DNA of 64,000 nt. It comes from Eustoma russellianum (Eukaryota > Streptophyta > Magnoliopsida > Gentianales > Gentianaceae). The notes under the pieces are model-generated. The model did not search any database and was not told the DNA's origin. It saw nothing but the letters and a program-made list of their open reading frames with translations. The position numbers were made by a program, and so were the translations under genes. The stretch lies in contig AP025067.1 of assembly GCA_036186865.1 (NCBI GenBank), positions 21,672,106-21,736,105 of the forward strand. Direction: 5' to 3'. This document shows positions 45,069 to 56,343 of this stretch, piece by piece. Each line of letters begins with the position of its first letter. The first letter of the stretch is position 1.

Positions 45069-47573
45069 TTGTTGGAGAGGTCTAACTTGCAGGAACCTGA
45101 AGAAGCCACCAAGGCTCGATTCTTACATGGTTTAAACAGGGAGATTGCGCAAAGGGTTGACCTTCAACCTTACCTCGACCTCACAACCATGGTCCATATG
45201 GCTGAAAAGATTGAAGCACAATTAAAGGTACGTAACTCCTCTAATTTCAATTCCAATTATCGTACTAATCAATCTTCGTCAAGATTTCACAGCAAGCCTT
45301 CAGGAACCGGAAGTTCACGGCCTACAGGAGGCCAAACGCGTGACCAAGGATCATCGCAAAGGATGGACAATCGTGTGCAATCCACACAAAGGAGAGATGA
45401 ACGCACCCAACAAAAGGCTACTACCGGCAATTTTTCGGATCCTTCAAACAGGTTTAGAGACATTAAATGTTATAAATGTCAAGGACGTGGTCACATAGGA
45501 AAAGAATGTCCTAATGCAAAAAGAATCATGTTAATTAAAGAGACAAACGAATATGTGTCCGAGTCCGAACATGAAAACGAGTCTGAGCATGATAATGAAA
45601 TTGAACCTGAAGAGGATCTAGGCGCATTAGATGATTTTGACACTAAGGAGTTTCTTGTTGTGCGTAGAGCTTTAAATGCATATCCTAAATTAGATGATCA
45701 CGAACAACATAGAGAAAACATTTTCCATATTCATTGCATGATAAATGGTAAAGTGTGCACCATGATCATTGATTCCGGTTCTTGTGCGAATGTGGCTAGC
45801 ATCGAATTAGTAAGAAAACTGAATTTGCCTATGACTAATCATCCGCATCCTTACAAACTTGCATGGCTAAATGACAGCGGTGAAGTTAGCGTAAGTAAAC
45901 AAGTTTTGATTTCTCTTAGCATTGGTAGTTACAAAGATGATGTTTTATGTGATGTCGCACCAATGCATGCTAGTCATATCTTACTTGGTAGGGCATGGCA
46001 ATTTGATAGACATGTGACATATGATGGTTATTTGAATCATTATTCTTTCAAATTGAATGGCAAATTGTACAAACTGCATGCACTTCCACCACACAAAGTC
46101 CACGAGGATCACCAACGCATGTCCAAGTCTAGAGCCGATCCTAAGGAAAAAGAAGCCGAAAAAAAATTTGTGGAGTGTATGAAAAGTGAGAACAAAAAAC
46201 ACGAGAGCAAGGGAAAAGAGGTAGTGCCCCTAAGTGTCAACGACTCCAAAAAGAAGTGTGGGTATTTCGCAAAGAAAAGAGAGGTTACACGTGCACTTTA
46301 TAACAACCAAACTGTCCTCATCATCATTCCAAATTCGTGTCAGCTTGCCCTTGAAGAACTCCCACCGGACTTACCTACCTCAGTTGCGTCCCTTATCCAA
46401 GAATATGAAGTTCTATTTCCCTCCGAACCACCATCCGGATTACCACCCATTAGAGGAACAGAACACCAAATCGACTTTGTTCCAGGAGCCATGTTACCCA
46501 ATCGCCCAGCCTACAGAGCCAACCCCGAAGAAACCAAAGAAATCCAAAGGCAAGTAGAAGAGCTCCTAGCTAGTGGACAAATCCGAGAGAGTCTGAGCCC
46601 ATCTGCCGTCCCCGTCATTTTAGTACCCAAAAAGGATGGAACGTGGAGAATGTGTACCGATTGCCGAGCCATAAACAAGATTACCGTCAAGTATAGGTAC
46701 CCCATACCTAGGCTAGACGATATGTTAGACATGTTGCACGGATCCAAATTCTTCACCAAAATCGACCTTAAGCAAGGGTACTTCCAGGTACGCATTCGAG
46801 AAGGGGACGAATGGAAGACTGCATTCAAAACCAAGTTTGGGCTCTATGAGTGGTTAGTGATGCCCTTTGGGCTCACCAACGCCCCTAGTACCTTTATGAG
46901 GCTAATGAATGAAGTCTTACGTGCGTTTATAGGACGCTTTGTCGTTGTCTATTTCGATGATATCCTAATCTATTCCCACACCATAGAAGAACATCTTGAC
47001 CACATTAGAGCCGTTTTTGAAAAGCTTAAGCAAGAACAACTTTACGCCAACTTTAAGAAGTGCTCCTTTTGTTTAGAACGTGTAGTTTTTCTAGGCTTTG
47101 TCATTTCGGCTGAGGGAGTAGAGATGGATGAGGAAAAGGTTAGGTCAATTGTGGAGTGGCCTATACCTAAGAATGTAGGGGAAGTTCGCAGTTTTCATGG
47201 ACTAGCAAGCTTTTATAGACGCTTTGTCAAAGATTTTTCTTCCATAGCTGCACCCCTAAACGAAATTGTAAAAAAAGATGTGCCTTTTCGGTGGGAAGAG
47301 CCACAACAACAGGCATTTGACGAACTTAAACGTAGGCTGACCACTGCACCCATACTTAGACTACCAAATTTTGACGAGACCTTTGAGATCGAGTGTGATG
47401 CAAGTGGAGTGGGTATAGGCGCAGTTTTGACCCAAAGTAAGAAACCCATCGCCTACTTTAGTGAAAAATTGAAAGGAGCAGCACTGAATTACTCTACCTA
47501 TGATAAGGAACTTTATGCCCTTGTGCGATCCCTACAAACTTGGCAACACTACCTTCAACTAAAGAGTTTGTGA
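45069..47573 (+). pseudogene. Element N gag C-terminus, protease, RT and RNase H
   Basis: An 834-codon frame. It begins inside gag (L-Q-E-P-E-E-A-T-K-A-R-F-L-H-G-L-N-R), then the zinc knuckle C-Y-K-C-Q-G-R-G-H-I-G-K-E-C at 45468-45509, protease D-S-G at 45771-45779 and H-I-L-L-G-R. RT follows with K-K-D-G-T-W-R-M-C-T-D-C-R and Y-F-D-D at 46950-46961. RNase H has E-C-D-A-S-G-V-G-I-G-A-V-L and D-K-E-L-Y-A-L. One base is lost near 47560, shifting RNase H into the next frame. All catalytic motifs look intact up to that point. Confidence 0.92.
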
Positions 47574-48991
47574 TCCACACTGACCACGAAAGCCTTAAGT
47601 ATCTTAAAGGGCAAGGAAAGTTGAACAAAAGACATGCCAAATGGGTAGAGTTCATAGAACAATTCCCTTACGTGATTAAGTACAAACAAGGAAAGGATAA
47701 TATAGTTGCCGATGCCCTCTCTAGGAGATACACGTTAGTGACTACATTATCTTCACGCTTCTTAGGATTCGAATCACTTAAGGACTTGTACCCTAATGAC
47801 CATGACTTTGGCACCATTTTCGAGGCATGTAAAGGAGCACCATTTGGGAAATTTTACATACACGAGGGTTATCTTTTCAAAGAACAAAAATTGTGCGTTC
47901 CCCAATCATCCCTACGAGAAGCATTGACTAGAGAAGCCCATGGGGGAGGTTTAATGGGTCATTTCGGAGTGTTCAAAACCCTTGGGACTCTTAAAGAACA
48001 TTTCTATTGGCCCCACATGAGAGTAGACGTCGAGAGGTTGTGTGGTAATTGCATCACTTGCAAACAAGCCAAATCCAAGTCCCAACCACATGGCCTTTAC
48101 ACGCCTTTACCCGTCCCTGATTCCCCTTGGATTGACATTTCTATGGACTTTGTTTTAGGACTTCCTAGGTCTCGGGGAGGACGCGATAGCATTTATGTTG
48201 TGGTTGATCGATTTTCAAAAATGGCACATTTCATTGCATGTAGGAAAGTTGATGATGCCACACATGTTGTTGATTTGTTCTTCAAAGAAATTGTTAGATT
48301 GCATGGCATGCCACGTACAATTGTAAGCGATAGAGATACAAAATTTTTGAGTCATTTTTGGCGTGTTTTGTGGGCTAAACTTGGTACACAATTGTTGTTT
48401 TCAACCACCGCACACCCACAAACGGATGGACAAACTGAAGTCGTTAATCGTACTCTTTCTCAACTTTTGCATGCCATTTTGCAAAAACACATTAAACATT
48501 GGGAAGATTGTTTACCATATATCGAATTTGCATATAATAGGAGTCCATTTGAAATCGTGTATGGCTTTAATCCCATGTCTCCTATTGATTTGATTCCTAT
48601 TCCCGTGCATGAACGTTCTAGTCTTGATGGTAAACAAAAAGCGGACAACATAAAGAAATTGCATGAACAAGTTAAAACACAACTAGAAAAGAAAAACAAA
48701 GCTTATGAAAGACGAGCTAACAAACATCGGAAAAGAGTTGTGTTTAAATCTGGAGATCTAGTTTGGTTACATTTGCGCAAGGAAAGATTTCCCAATGAAC
48801 GAAAGTCAAAATTGTTGCCTCGAGGAGATGGACCTTTTAAAGTATTGAAACGCATAGGTGACAATGCATACATCCTTGATCTTCCCGACAGGGATGGTTC
48901 AATTTCACCTACTTTTAAAGTTGCTGACCTCACCCCTTTCAACGATGACCTTTTGATTCGAGGACGAATCCTTTTGAGGAGGGGGGATTGA
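47540..48991 (+). pseudogene. Element N RNase H end and integrase
   Basis: A 483-codon frame with the RNase H remainder (H-T-D-H-E-S-L-K-Y-L, N-I-V-A-D-A-L-S-R), integrase zinc domain (E-A-H-G-G-G-L-M-G-H-F, C-G-N-C-I-T-C-K-Q-A-K), core triad regions W-I-D-I-S-M-D-F, I-V-S-D-R-D-T-K-F-L and Q-T-D-G-Q-T-E-V-V-N-R, and the C-terminal domain. Near 48544, 24 bp present in C and A are absent (eight residues after Y-N-R-S). A one-base change near 48953 makes it end at the LTR edge rather than reading into it. No chromodomain. Confidence 0.9.
48976..48988 (+). other. Polypurine tract of N
   Basis: GAGGAGGGGGGAT directly before LTR2. Confidence 0.85.
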
Positions 48992-50456
48992 TGAGGATCA
49001 AGGGTCCGATGAGGATCAAGGGCCCCGTCAAGAGGTCAAAGGTCCTATGACAAGAAGTAGGGCAAAGGAACTTTGTCATCAAGTTGCCACATTCTTGTAC
49101 AAGCATGTTCAAGATGAACCTAAGACTCCTTGGGTTCATTTCATTGAACCTTCAACTTGAGCATGTATCACATGCACGTCTACACTCTCTGTTTGTTTGG
49201 ATTTTATTTTGTGTGGTGTGATCTTAGTTTTATGTATTTGCTTTGTAGGTAATGTTTCAAGAGAATGTTTCAAAAGAATGTTTCAAGAGAATGTTTCAAA
49301 AGAATGTTTCAAGAGAATGTTTGAAGAGAATGTTGAAGAGAATGTTTCAAGAGAATGTTTCAAGAGAATATTCGAAGAGAATGTTTGTCTATGCTAAGAC
49401 AAATTCAAAGGTGTCCAAGATAGAATCTCTTGATCAAGTTGAAATCAAAATCATCTCCATTATCCACAAGTGGGGGGCGGCCATGCTTAAAACAAATGGA
49501 TAATGATCAATTGAGTTTAAATTCAAAGCTAGGCTTGAATTTAAAATTCAACCTTAATTTGAATTCAATCTCAATCAATTGGAGACTTAAAGTTCAAGAG
49601 GATTTCAGCCTAATCTACATCCACTCCAAACGCCAACATAAAGTCAAATTTGAAGGATAACAAAGATGAGATGACAATTCAAATTTGAATCCAAGTTTAA
49701 ATTCAAGTTCAAGTTAAACTCAATCTCCAACCAGCATTTGAATTCAACATCTCAACCATTTGAAGACATCTCACACGCCTTGCTTCCACACGCCAACTTG
49801 GAGATAAGAAAAGGATGGGATCATAATTCAAAGATTGAATTCAAGTTTGAAGTCAAATTGAATCCAATCTTCAACTAGCCTTTGAATTCAAGTTCAACCA
49901 CTTCATCTACATCTCCAACGCCAATTTCATCACCAAACATGACCTGATTCATTGAAGATAACATCTTGCAAGCATTTCAAGTTTTAGCTAGAATTATCTT
50001 AGTTTTAATTTTCAAACAAAGTTCAAATTTAAACATTTGTTAGATAGCTTTATTTGAATTATCTCTAGCCATTTCAAGCTAAAGGGGGACGTCTCTTAGG
50101 CCTATAAATAGACCCCTTTGGCTGGTTGTAAACTCACCTTTTGATGAATAACAATTCTTGATATTTCATTCACTTTGTGTGATACATTGTTTTCTTGGTT
50201 TTGCATTAAAAACCTAGGTTGAGATCCTTCAAAGTTGAGCATATTGAAGGTGTTGCCATTGCTTAAAGGTGCCGTCCAGGAGGGCCATATTGGTTTGCCT
50301 GATCAACGACCATCTTGAAGTGTTGGTCTTGCTCATTCTTAATCCATACGTTTTTATTCATTAAGGAAACAAGGGGAAGTCTTCTTCCTTGTGCCTAACC
50401 CTTGTGAAGGACGTTTGGAAGGTGGAATTGTTGGAGCCCACGAGTTGCACGCATCA
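48989..50456 (+). repeat. Element N LTR2 (3' LTR of the coding unit)
   Basis: 1468 bp, seven differences from LTR1. TATAAATA is at 50103-50110; the 13-bp array is at 49251-49390. It is followed not by host DNA but by AAT plus a primer site, showing that another copy once lay in tandem. Confidence 0.92.
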
Positions 50457-51049
50457 AATTGGTATCAGAGAACAGGTTACTCTATTCCACCATCTATCAT
50501 TTCCTTTTCGTTTGAGTCTAGTCATTTCAAGTCAGTTGTGTCCTTCTTCTACTCCTCCCTCTACACGCCATTTGTCTTGCATCTCATTCATTCAAAAAAA
50601 AACGTCCAAAACAAAAAAAACATTGCTTTGATTCCTTACACGTTGCTGCATTTTGCTTTTCATCATTCAAGTGTCATTTCCTTTATTTCTTTTTCGCACC
50701 ACAATCTGATTTTGAGTCGTTCAAACTTGAACAAATTAGGATTCGTTGCATTTTAGGTTACATTCAGCTTTCTTTAAAATAGTCCAACCATTAGCCTATA
50801 AAGCTACCTCGGTTTCAAATCATCTTGTTGCTACCGAAGCTTTTAGTTGGTGATGATTGTATGCATCTTATGATTCGCATTGTGATTGACTTCATGCTAT
50901 AAATCTAGTAATCCTACGTGTGCTTGTCTTCACAACCCATTTGCAACACCAACCAAACTCAAAAAAAAAAAATTAAACCAGCCCCACCCCCCCACGGCCC
51001 AACCAGCCCCACCCCAACCCATCCCTAAAACTCACCAACCTGATCCCAA
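50457..51049 (+). repeat. Duplicate of the N leader start
   Basis: Includes a second primer site (TGGTATCAGAGA at 50460-50471) and matches 42589-43182 almost exactly, ending at CTGATCCCAA. Confidence 0.9.
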
Positions 51050-51060
51050 GGTACGCTTCT
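51050..51060 (+). repeat. 11-bp copy of the O gag flank
   Basis: GGTACGCTTCT equals 41110-41120, the O gag sequence just left of LTR1. Here it precedes LTR3. Confidence 0.85.
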
Positions 51061-52515
51061 TGATGAGGATCAAGGGTCCGATGAGGATCAAGGGCCCCGT
51101 CAAGAGGTCAAAGGTCCTATGACAAGAAGTAGGGCAAAGGAACTTTGTCATCAAGTTGCCACATTCTTGTACAAGCATGTTCAAGATGAACCTATGACTC
51201 CTTGGGTTCATTTCATTGAACCTTCAACTTGAGCATGTATCACATGCACGTCTACGCTCTCTGTTTGTTTGGATTTTATTTTGTGTGGTGTGATCTTAGT
51301 TTTATGTATTTGCTTTGTAGGTAATGTTTCAAGAGAATATTTCAAAAGAATGTTTCAAAAGAATGTTTCAAGAGAATGTTTGAAGAGAATGTTGAAGAGA
51401 ATGTTTCAAGAGAATGTTTCAAGAGAATATTCGAAGAGAATGTTTGTCTATGCTAAGACAAATTCAAAGGTGTCCAAGATAGAATCTCTTGATCAAGTTG
51501 AAATCAAAATCATCTCCATTATCCACAAGTGGGGGGCGGCCATGCTTAAAACAAATGGATAATGATCAATTGAGTTTAAATTCAAAGCTAGGCTTGAATT
51601 TAAAATTCAACCTTAATTTGAATTCAATCTCAATCAATTGGAGACTTAAAGTTCAAGAGGATATCAGCCTAATCTACATCCACTCCAAACGCCAACATGA
51701 AGTCAAATTTGAAGGATAACAAAGATGAGATGACAATTCAAATTTGAATCCAAGTTTAAATTCAAGTTCAAGTTAAACTCAATCTCCAACCAGCATTTGA
51801 ATTCAACATCTCAACCATTTGAAGACATCTCACACGCCTTGCTTCCACACGCCAACTTGGAGATAAGAAAAGGATGGGATCATAATTCAAAGATTGAATT
51901 CAAGTTTGAAGTCAAATTGAATCCAATCTTCAACTAGCCTTTGAAATCAAGTTCAACCACTTCATCTACATCTCCAAAGCCAATTTCATCACCAAACATG
52001 AACAGATTCATTGAAGATAACATCTTGCAAGCATTTCAAGTTTTAGCTAGAATTATCTTAGTTTTAATTTTCAAGCAAAGTTCAAATTTAAAAATTTTTT
52101 GGATAGCTTTATTTGAATTATCTCTAGCCATTTCAAGGTAAAGGGGGACGTCTCTTAGGCCTATAAATAGACCCCTTTGGCTGGTTGTAAACTCACCTTT
52201 TGATGAATAACAATTCTTGATATTTCATTCACTTTGTGTGATACATTGTTTTCTTGGTTTTGCATTAAAAACCTAGGTTGAGATCCTTCAAAGTTGAGCA
52301 TATTGAAGGTGTTGCCATTGCTTAAAGGTGCCGTCCAGAAGGGCCATATTGGTTTGCCTGATCAACGACCATCTTGAAGTGTTGGTCTTGCTCATTCTTA
52401 ATCCATACGTTTTTATTCATTAAGGAAGCAAGGGGAAGTCTTCTTCCTTGTGCCTAACCCTTGTGAAGGACGTTTGGAAGGTGGAATTGTTGGAGCCCAT
52501 GAGTTGCACGCATCA
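51061..52515 (+). repeat. Element N LTR3
   Basis: 1455 bp. TATAAATA at 52162-52169. The 13-bp array has one unit less. With its own flanks (GGTACGCTTCT before, CTTCTATTGAG after) it looks like a solo LTR with its target duplication. Confidence 0.9.
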
Positions 52516-52520
52516 CTTCT
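52516..52520. other. Target-site duplication of N, right
   Basis: CTTCT, pair of 41116-41120; O gag continues from here. Confidence 0.9.
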
Positions 52521-53370
52521 ATTGAGGTTTCTGGTTATGCACTAAATTGGTGGACAAATTTGTGTCGAAATAGAACTAAGACAAGGCAACCTCCAATTGC
52601 CACGTGGGAAGAAATGAAGTTTGAAATGAGACAACGCTTTATTCCAAACAATTATGAGAGTTCTATTTTCATGAGTTTGCAAAACTTACGACAAGGTTCT
52701 AAAAGTGTAGACGAGTATTACAAAGAGTTGGAAATTTTGTTGGAAAGGTCTATCTTGCAGGAACCCGAAGAAGCCACCAAGGCTCGTTCGTTTCTTACAT
52801 GGTTTAAACAGGGAGATTGCGCAAAGGGTTGACCTTCAACCTTATCTCGACCTCACAACCATGGTCCATATGGCTGAAAAGATTGAAAACCAATTAAATG
52901 TACGTAGTTGCTCCAATTTCAATTCCAATTATTGTACTAATCAATCCTCATCAAGATTTCCCAGCAAGCCTTCAGGAACGGGAAGTTCACGGCCTACAGG
53001 AGGCCAAACACGTGACCAAGGCGCATCATAAAGGATGGACAACCATGTGCCAGGAACACAAAACCAAGACGAGCGAGGCAAGCAAAAAGCCTCCACAGGG
53101 AATTCTTCTGACCTCTCAAACAGGTTTAGAGACATTAAATGCTATAAATGTCAAGGACGTGGTCACATAGGAAAAGAGTGTCCTAATGCTAAACGAATCA
53201 TGTTAATCGAGGGAACGAATGAATATGTGACTGAGTACGAGCATGAAAATGAATCTGGGCATGATAATGAAACTGAACTTGAAGAGGATCTGGGCGCACT
53301 AGATGAATATGACCCTGAGGAATTTCTTGTTGTACGTAGAGCTTTGACTACATATCAGAAATTAGATGAT
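52521..53370 (+). pseudogene. Element O gag, 3' part
   Basis: Continues gag from A-L-N-W-W-T-N-L-C-R-N-R to the zinc knuckle C-Y-K-C-Q-G-R-G-H-I-G-K-E-C at 53140-53181 and the acidic linker, ending L-V-V-R-R-A-L-T-T-Y-Q-K-L-D-D. A 4-base gain at about 52784-52790 moves the frame; a TAA at 53029-53031 interrupts it. After K-L-D-D the sequence departs from the protease region of relatives and enters the unrecognised ORF without a frame change. Confidence 0.85.
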
Positions 53371-54510
53371 TCCGGTAATGATACTACGCGTGATTCTTAT
53401 GATGATGATGCTGAAATTTCAATTGATACACATGTTGTTCATGATGATAAAGTTGATGTGCCAAATGAACATAACTTACATGATAAGCTTCTCAAATTGC
53501 ATGATCCTAAATTGCCTAAATCTTCTTTGTCCGTATAAGATTCCAGTAATGATGTCGTTTTGCACTCTAACGTGTGTGAACTTGACAAGAAATTGCGTGT
53601 TTGTTTCCATGATGATGTTGAAGTTGAACATGACTGTGTGAAGTTCTTAGAACGTAATTCTGACATTCGTAAGAGACTTCTAGCTCAAAAAGAACGTCAC
53701 TTTGAGATACTTACAGAAGTACAAGAACAAAAGGTGCACAGAATAGACATTCTTAATAAATTACAGGGCCTTAGGAGACTTGTTGACGTTTATCATGTTC
53801 ATGAGACTGACTCGTTTGATGAAAATGCTGAGCTTAAATCTAAAGTTGTTTGCGCTACACATGATTTGCTTGGTTTACATGCTAATTTACAAGATGATTG
53901 GAGCGACATTTCAAGTGAGAATAATGATGTTTTAGGTGACAAACATGATAATGTTGAGAAGCATGAATGGGTTGTCCATAACAACCCTTTGTTTGAGTGT
54001 CTTGATAGTGGCATCCTATATTATAGTACTGAGACTTCTAATTTGCATGCATATGAATCTGAAATTCCACTTGAGGTTACGTTGCAAACTGATTTTGAGG
54101 ATGATAATCTACATGTTAGTGCTGATTTGTGCTTTGTTGAGCATGATAGCTCAACTACATCTGATTTGGAAGTTCTCAGGAGTGTACAAGGTACGTTGTT
54201 TATTCCTTATGTTTTACTTACATTCTCTTTCATGCATGAAAAATCTTATGTGAGGAGTCTTCTACCTACCATGTTAGTGCATCCTAAACACATTAGGAAG
54301 AGGTGCTTCTTGTTGAGTGTTCATGTAGGTATGTGCTATGATGTGTACACATCGTTATTTGTCATCATTCAATTGATTGCTCACCTTAAGCATGTAAGAC
54401 TTAAATTATGTATGATCATTGCACTTGGTTTGCTTGAACTTGTATCTTACATAGTCTATGAGTCGTTTGTGGAGTATCACTCCTATCCAATTGTGTGTTT
54501 AGATTTGTGT
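53371..54510 (+). CDS. Unrecognised ORF replacing pol in element O
   Basis: About 380 codons in the gag frame, broken by one TAA at 53536-53538; the open part is 53560-54618. I do not recognise it. The first two thirds are acidic and rich in D, E, H and N (D-D-D-A-E-I-S-I, H-D-D-K-V-D-V), with a helical charged stretch (D-I-R-K-R-L-L-A-Q-K-E-R-H-F-E-I-L) that could form a coiled coil. The last third is hydrophobic, with two candidate membrane segments (T-S-L-F-V-I-I-Q-L-I-A and M-I-I-A-L-G-L-L-E-L-V-S-Y-I-V). It returns in frame to the integrase C-terminal end D-L-T-P-F, then D-S-R-T-N-L-L-E-E-G-G. The long open frame suggests past selection or recent capture. No protease, RT or integrase motif is present. 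Confidence 0.6.
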
Positions 54511-54618
54511 GACCTCACACCTTTCGCTCATGAACCCTTCGATTCGAGGACAAATCTTCTTGAGGAGGGGGGATTGATGAGGATCGGGGATCCCATCAAG
54601 AGGTCACGGGTCCTATGA
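54511..54618 (+). pseudogene. Integrase C-terminal remnant of O, reading into the 3' LTR
   Basis: D-L-T-P-F-A-H-E-P-F-D-S-R-T-N-L-L-E-E-G-G, then M-R-I-G-D-P-I-K-R-S-R-V-L and a stop at 54616-54618 inside the LTR. It matches the last codons of A and C pol and marks the right boundary of the replaced segment. Confidence 0.8.
54562..54574 (+). other. Polypurine tract of O
   Basis: GAGGAGGGGGGAT directly before the 3' LTR, so the element kept plus-strand priming. Confidence 0.8.
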
Positions 54619-55853
54619 CAAGGAGGGCTAGAGAACTTGGACCTCAAGTTAAAACCTTCTTGTACAAGCATGTTCAAGATGAACCTAAGGCTCATTGGGC
54701 TCATCACATGGAACCTACATTGTGAATGTGTTCTCCCACCCCCCCCCAAAACGGGTGTTCTTTTTGAATTTCGTCTTGTTTTCTTGTGATCCTTGTTTTA
54801 TGTGTTTTCCTTGTAGGTAAGTAGGTGCATGCAAAGTCCAAGCCAAATGAAGGTACACAAAAGGATAAAGGCGTGTATTTCAACAAAGGGAGACAAAATG
54901 AATGTTTGTCTTGAAGATAATGTTTGTCTCAACAAAGACAAATTCAAATGTGGTCCAAGATGGAATTCATGTTCAAAAGAAGCTCAAAATATCTCCAACA
55001 AAAAACAAAGGGGGCGGCCAAATTGAACTCAAAAAGGGAGATCAACTTGAAGTTAAACTTGAATTCAAATTCAACCATGATTTGAATTTCAAATTCCAAC
55101 AAATTTGAGACTTGAATTTCAAGACACAAAGAAAGATTTCAGCCATTTATTTGAAGCACTCCACACGCCATTTTTGAAGAAAGAAGAGGATGAAATCACA
55201 AGTCGAAATTGAATCCAAATTTGAATTCAAATTCAAAATCAATTTGGATTCAATCTTCAACCAACCTTTGAATTTAATTCCAATCACTTTCTCAACTTCA
55301 AATCAAGTCTCCAACACCTTCATTAGTCATCAAACACGCATAAAATGAGGGAGAAGACAATCAGCTACCATTTCAAATTTAGTTAGAATTTGTCTTAGCT
55401 TTGAATTTCAAATAAGTTTCAAATTTAAACACTTGTTAGGTGGTTTATTTGAAATTATATCTAGTCATCTTAAGGGCTGAAAAGGGCGACATTTCTGCCT
55501 ACAAATAAAGCCCTTGGGTGTGTACAAAAGAAACACCTTTTGATGAATAACAATTCTTGATATTTCTTTCACTTTGTGTGAGACTGTTTTCTTGGTTTTG
55601 CATTAAAAACCTAGGTTAAGATCCTTCAAGGTTGATCATTTTGAAGGTGTTGCCATTGCTTAAAGGTGCCGTCCAGGAGGGCCTTATTGGTTTGCCTTAT
55701 CAACGACCATCTTGAAGTGTTGGTCTTGCTCGTTTTAATCCACACGTTTTTATTCACTAAGGAAGTAAGGAGAAGTCTTCTTCCTTGTGCCTAACCCTTT
55801 GTGAAGGACGTTTGGAAGGTGGAATTGTTGAAGCCCACGAGTTGCACGCATCA
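54575..55853 (+). repeat. Element O 3' LTR
   Basis: 1279 bp, TGATGAGGATCGGGG...GCACGCATCA. It encodes the G-P-M-T-R-R-A-R-E-L tail in another frame. The TATA site reads TACAAATA (55500-55507). The right flank is AACTA; its left partner was lost with the 5' end of O. Confidence 0.9.
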
Positions 55854-55858
55854 AACTA

Positions 55859-56343
55859 GCTCTTGCACTTCAAATGCAAATTGTAGATCATTTCTGCAGA
55901 TGTGTTTAAACACTGAAATGACGTCTTTTGGAGCTGGGATGAGGGAGTTATGCCTATTTGAAAGTGACCTGCTTGCGGATGACTACCTTTGAAGCTGCTG
56001 ACTCGGCAGCCTGCTTGATTGCAATGATTCTGTAGCTTGATACGCGCCTTTTCTGGGAAAGTTCTAGGCATCAAAATTGTAGCTTATCCTCTTAGATTTT
56101 ACCTCCAACTAAAATCAGGTCAATTGGACTTGTGGTTGTTGAATTATGGCTGAAATACTTAGAGGGTGTCAACCCGCCTGCTTGCCATTTCTACTTCAGC
56201 TCTTTATTTGATGTTAGTTGTGCCTCAATCTTGCTTTCTTGATGTATATAACAGTTCTAACAAACACCAAACAACATATACAACATACTAGACATATCTA
56301 GACTATATTACAACTCTTCATTAAGAAAAGAAAGCTACATGTA
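55859..56343 (-). repeat. Family B LTR fragment, inverted
   Basis: The reverse complement reads TAGCTTTCTTTTCTTAATG ... CTAGTATGTTG and the TCTAAACACATCT segment of the B LTR at 59212. O was probably inserted into this older LTR; the matching left part is missing. Confidence 0.65.

Larger units (their letters stand above)
41121..52515 (+). mobile_element. Element N, near-complete Ty3/Gypsy element with a third LTR
   Basis: Order: LTR1 41121-42588, primer site, leader, gag, pol, purine tract, LTR2 48989-50456, a second copy of the first 593 bp of leader (50457-51049), an 11-bp copy of the O gag flank (51050-51060), LTR3 51061-52515. The outer ends are bracketed by CTTCT duplications in O gag. 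LTR1 and LTR2 differ at seven sites by eye; LTR3 differs at about 18 sites and lacks one 13-bp repeat unit. A plain insertion cannot give this order. Confidence 0.88.
29032..55853 (+). mobile_element. Element O, non-autonomous Ty3/Gypsy-type element with a novel ORF, interrupted twice
   Basis: Pieces: 5' LTR 29032-30284 (first 9 bp missing), primer site, leader to 31822, [D insertion], leader end from 40432, gag part 1 40568-41120, [N insertion], gag part 2 from 52516, unrecognised region 53371-54510, last codons of integrase, purine tract 54562-54574, 3' LTR 54575-55853. Without D and N it would be about 6.8 kb. Protease, RT, RNase H and most of integrase are absent, replaced by about 1.1 kb of other sequence in the gag frame. 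LTRs differ at about 20 sites plus a 14-bp indel (count by eye). Confidence 0.85.
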
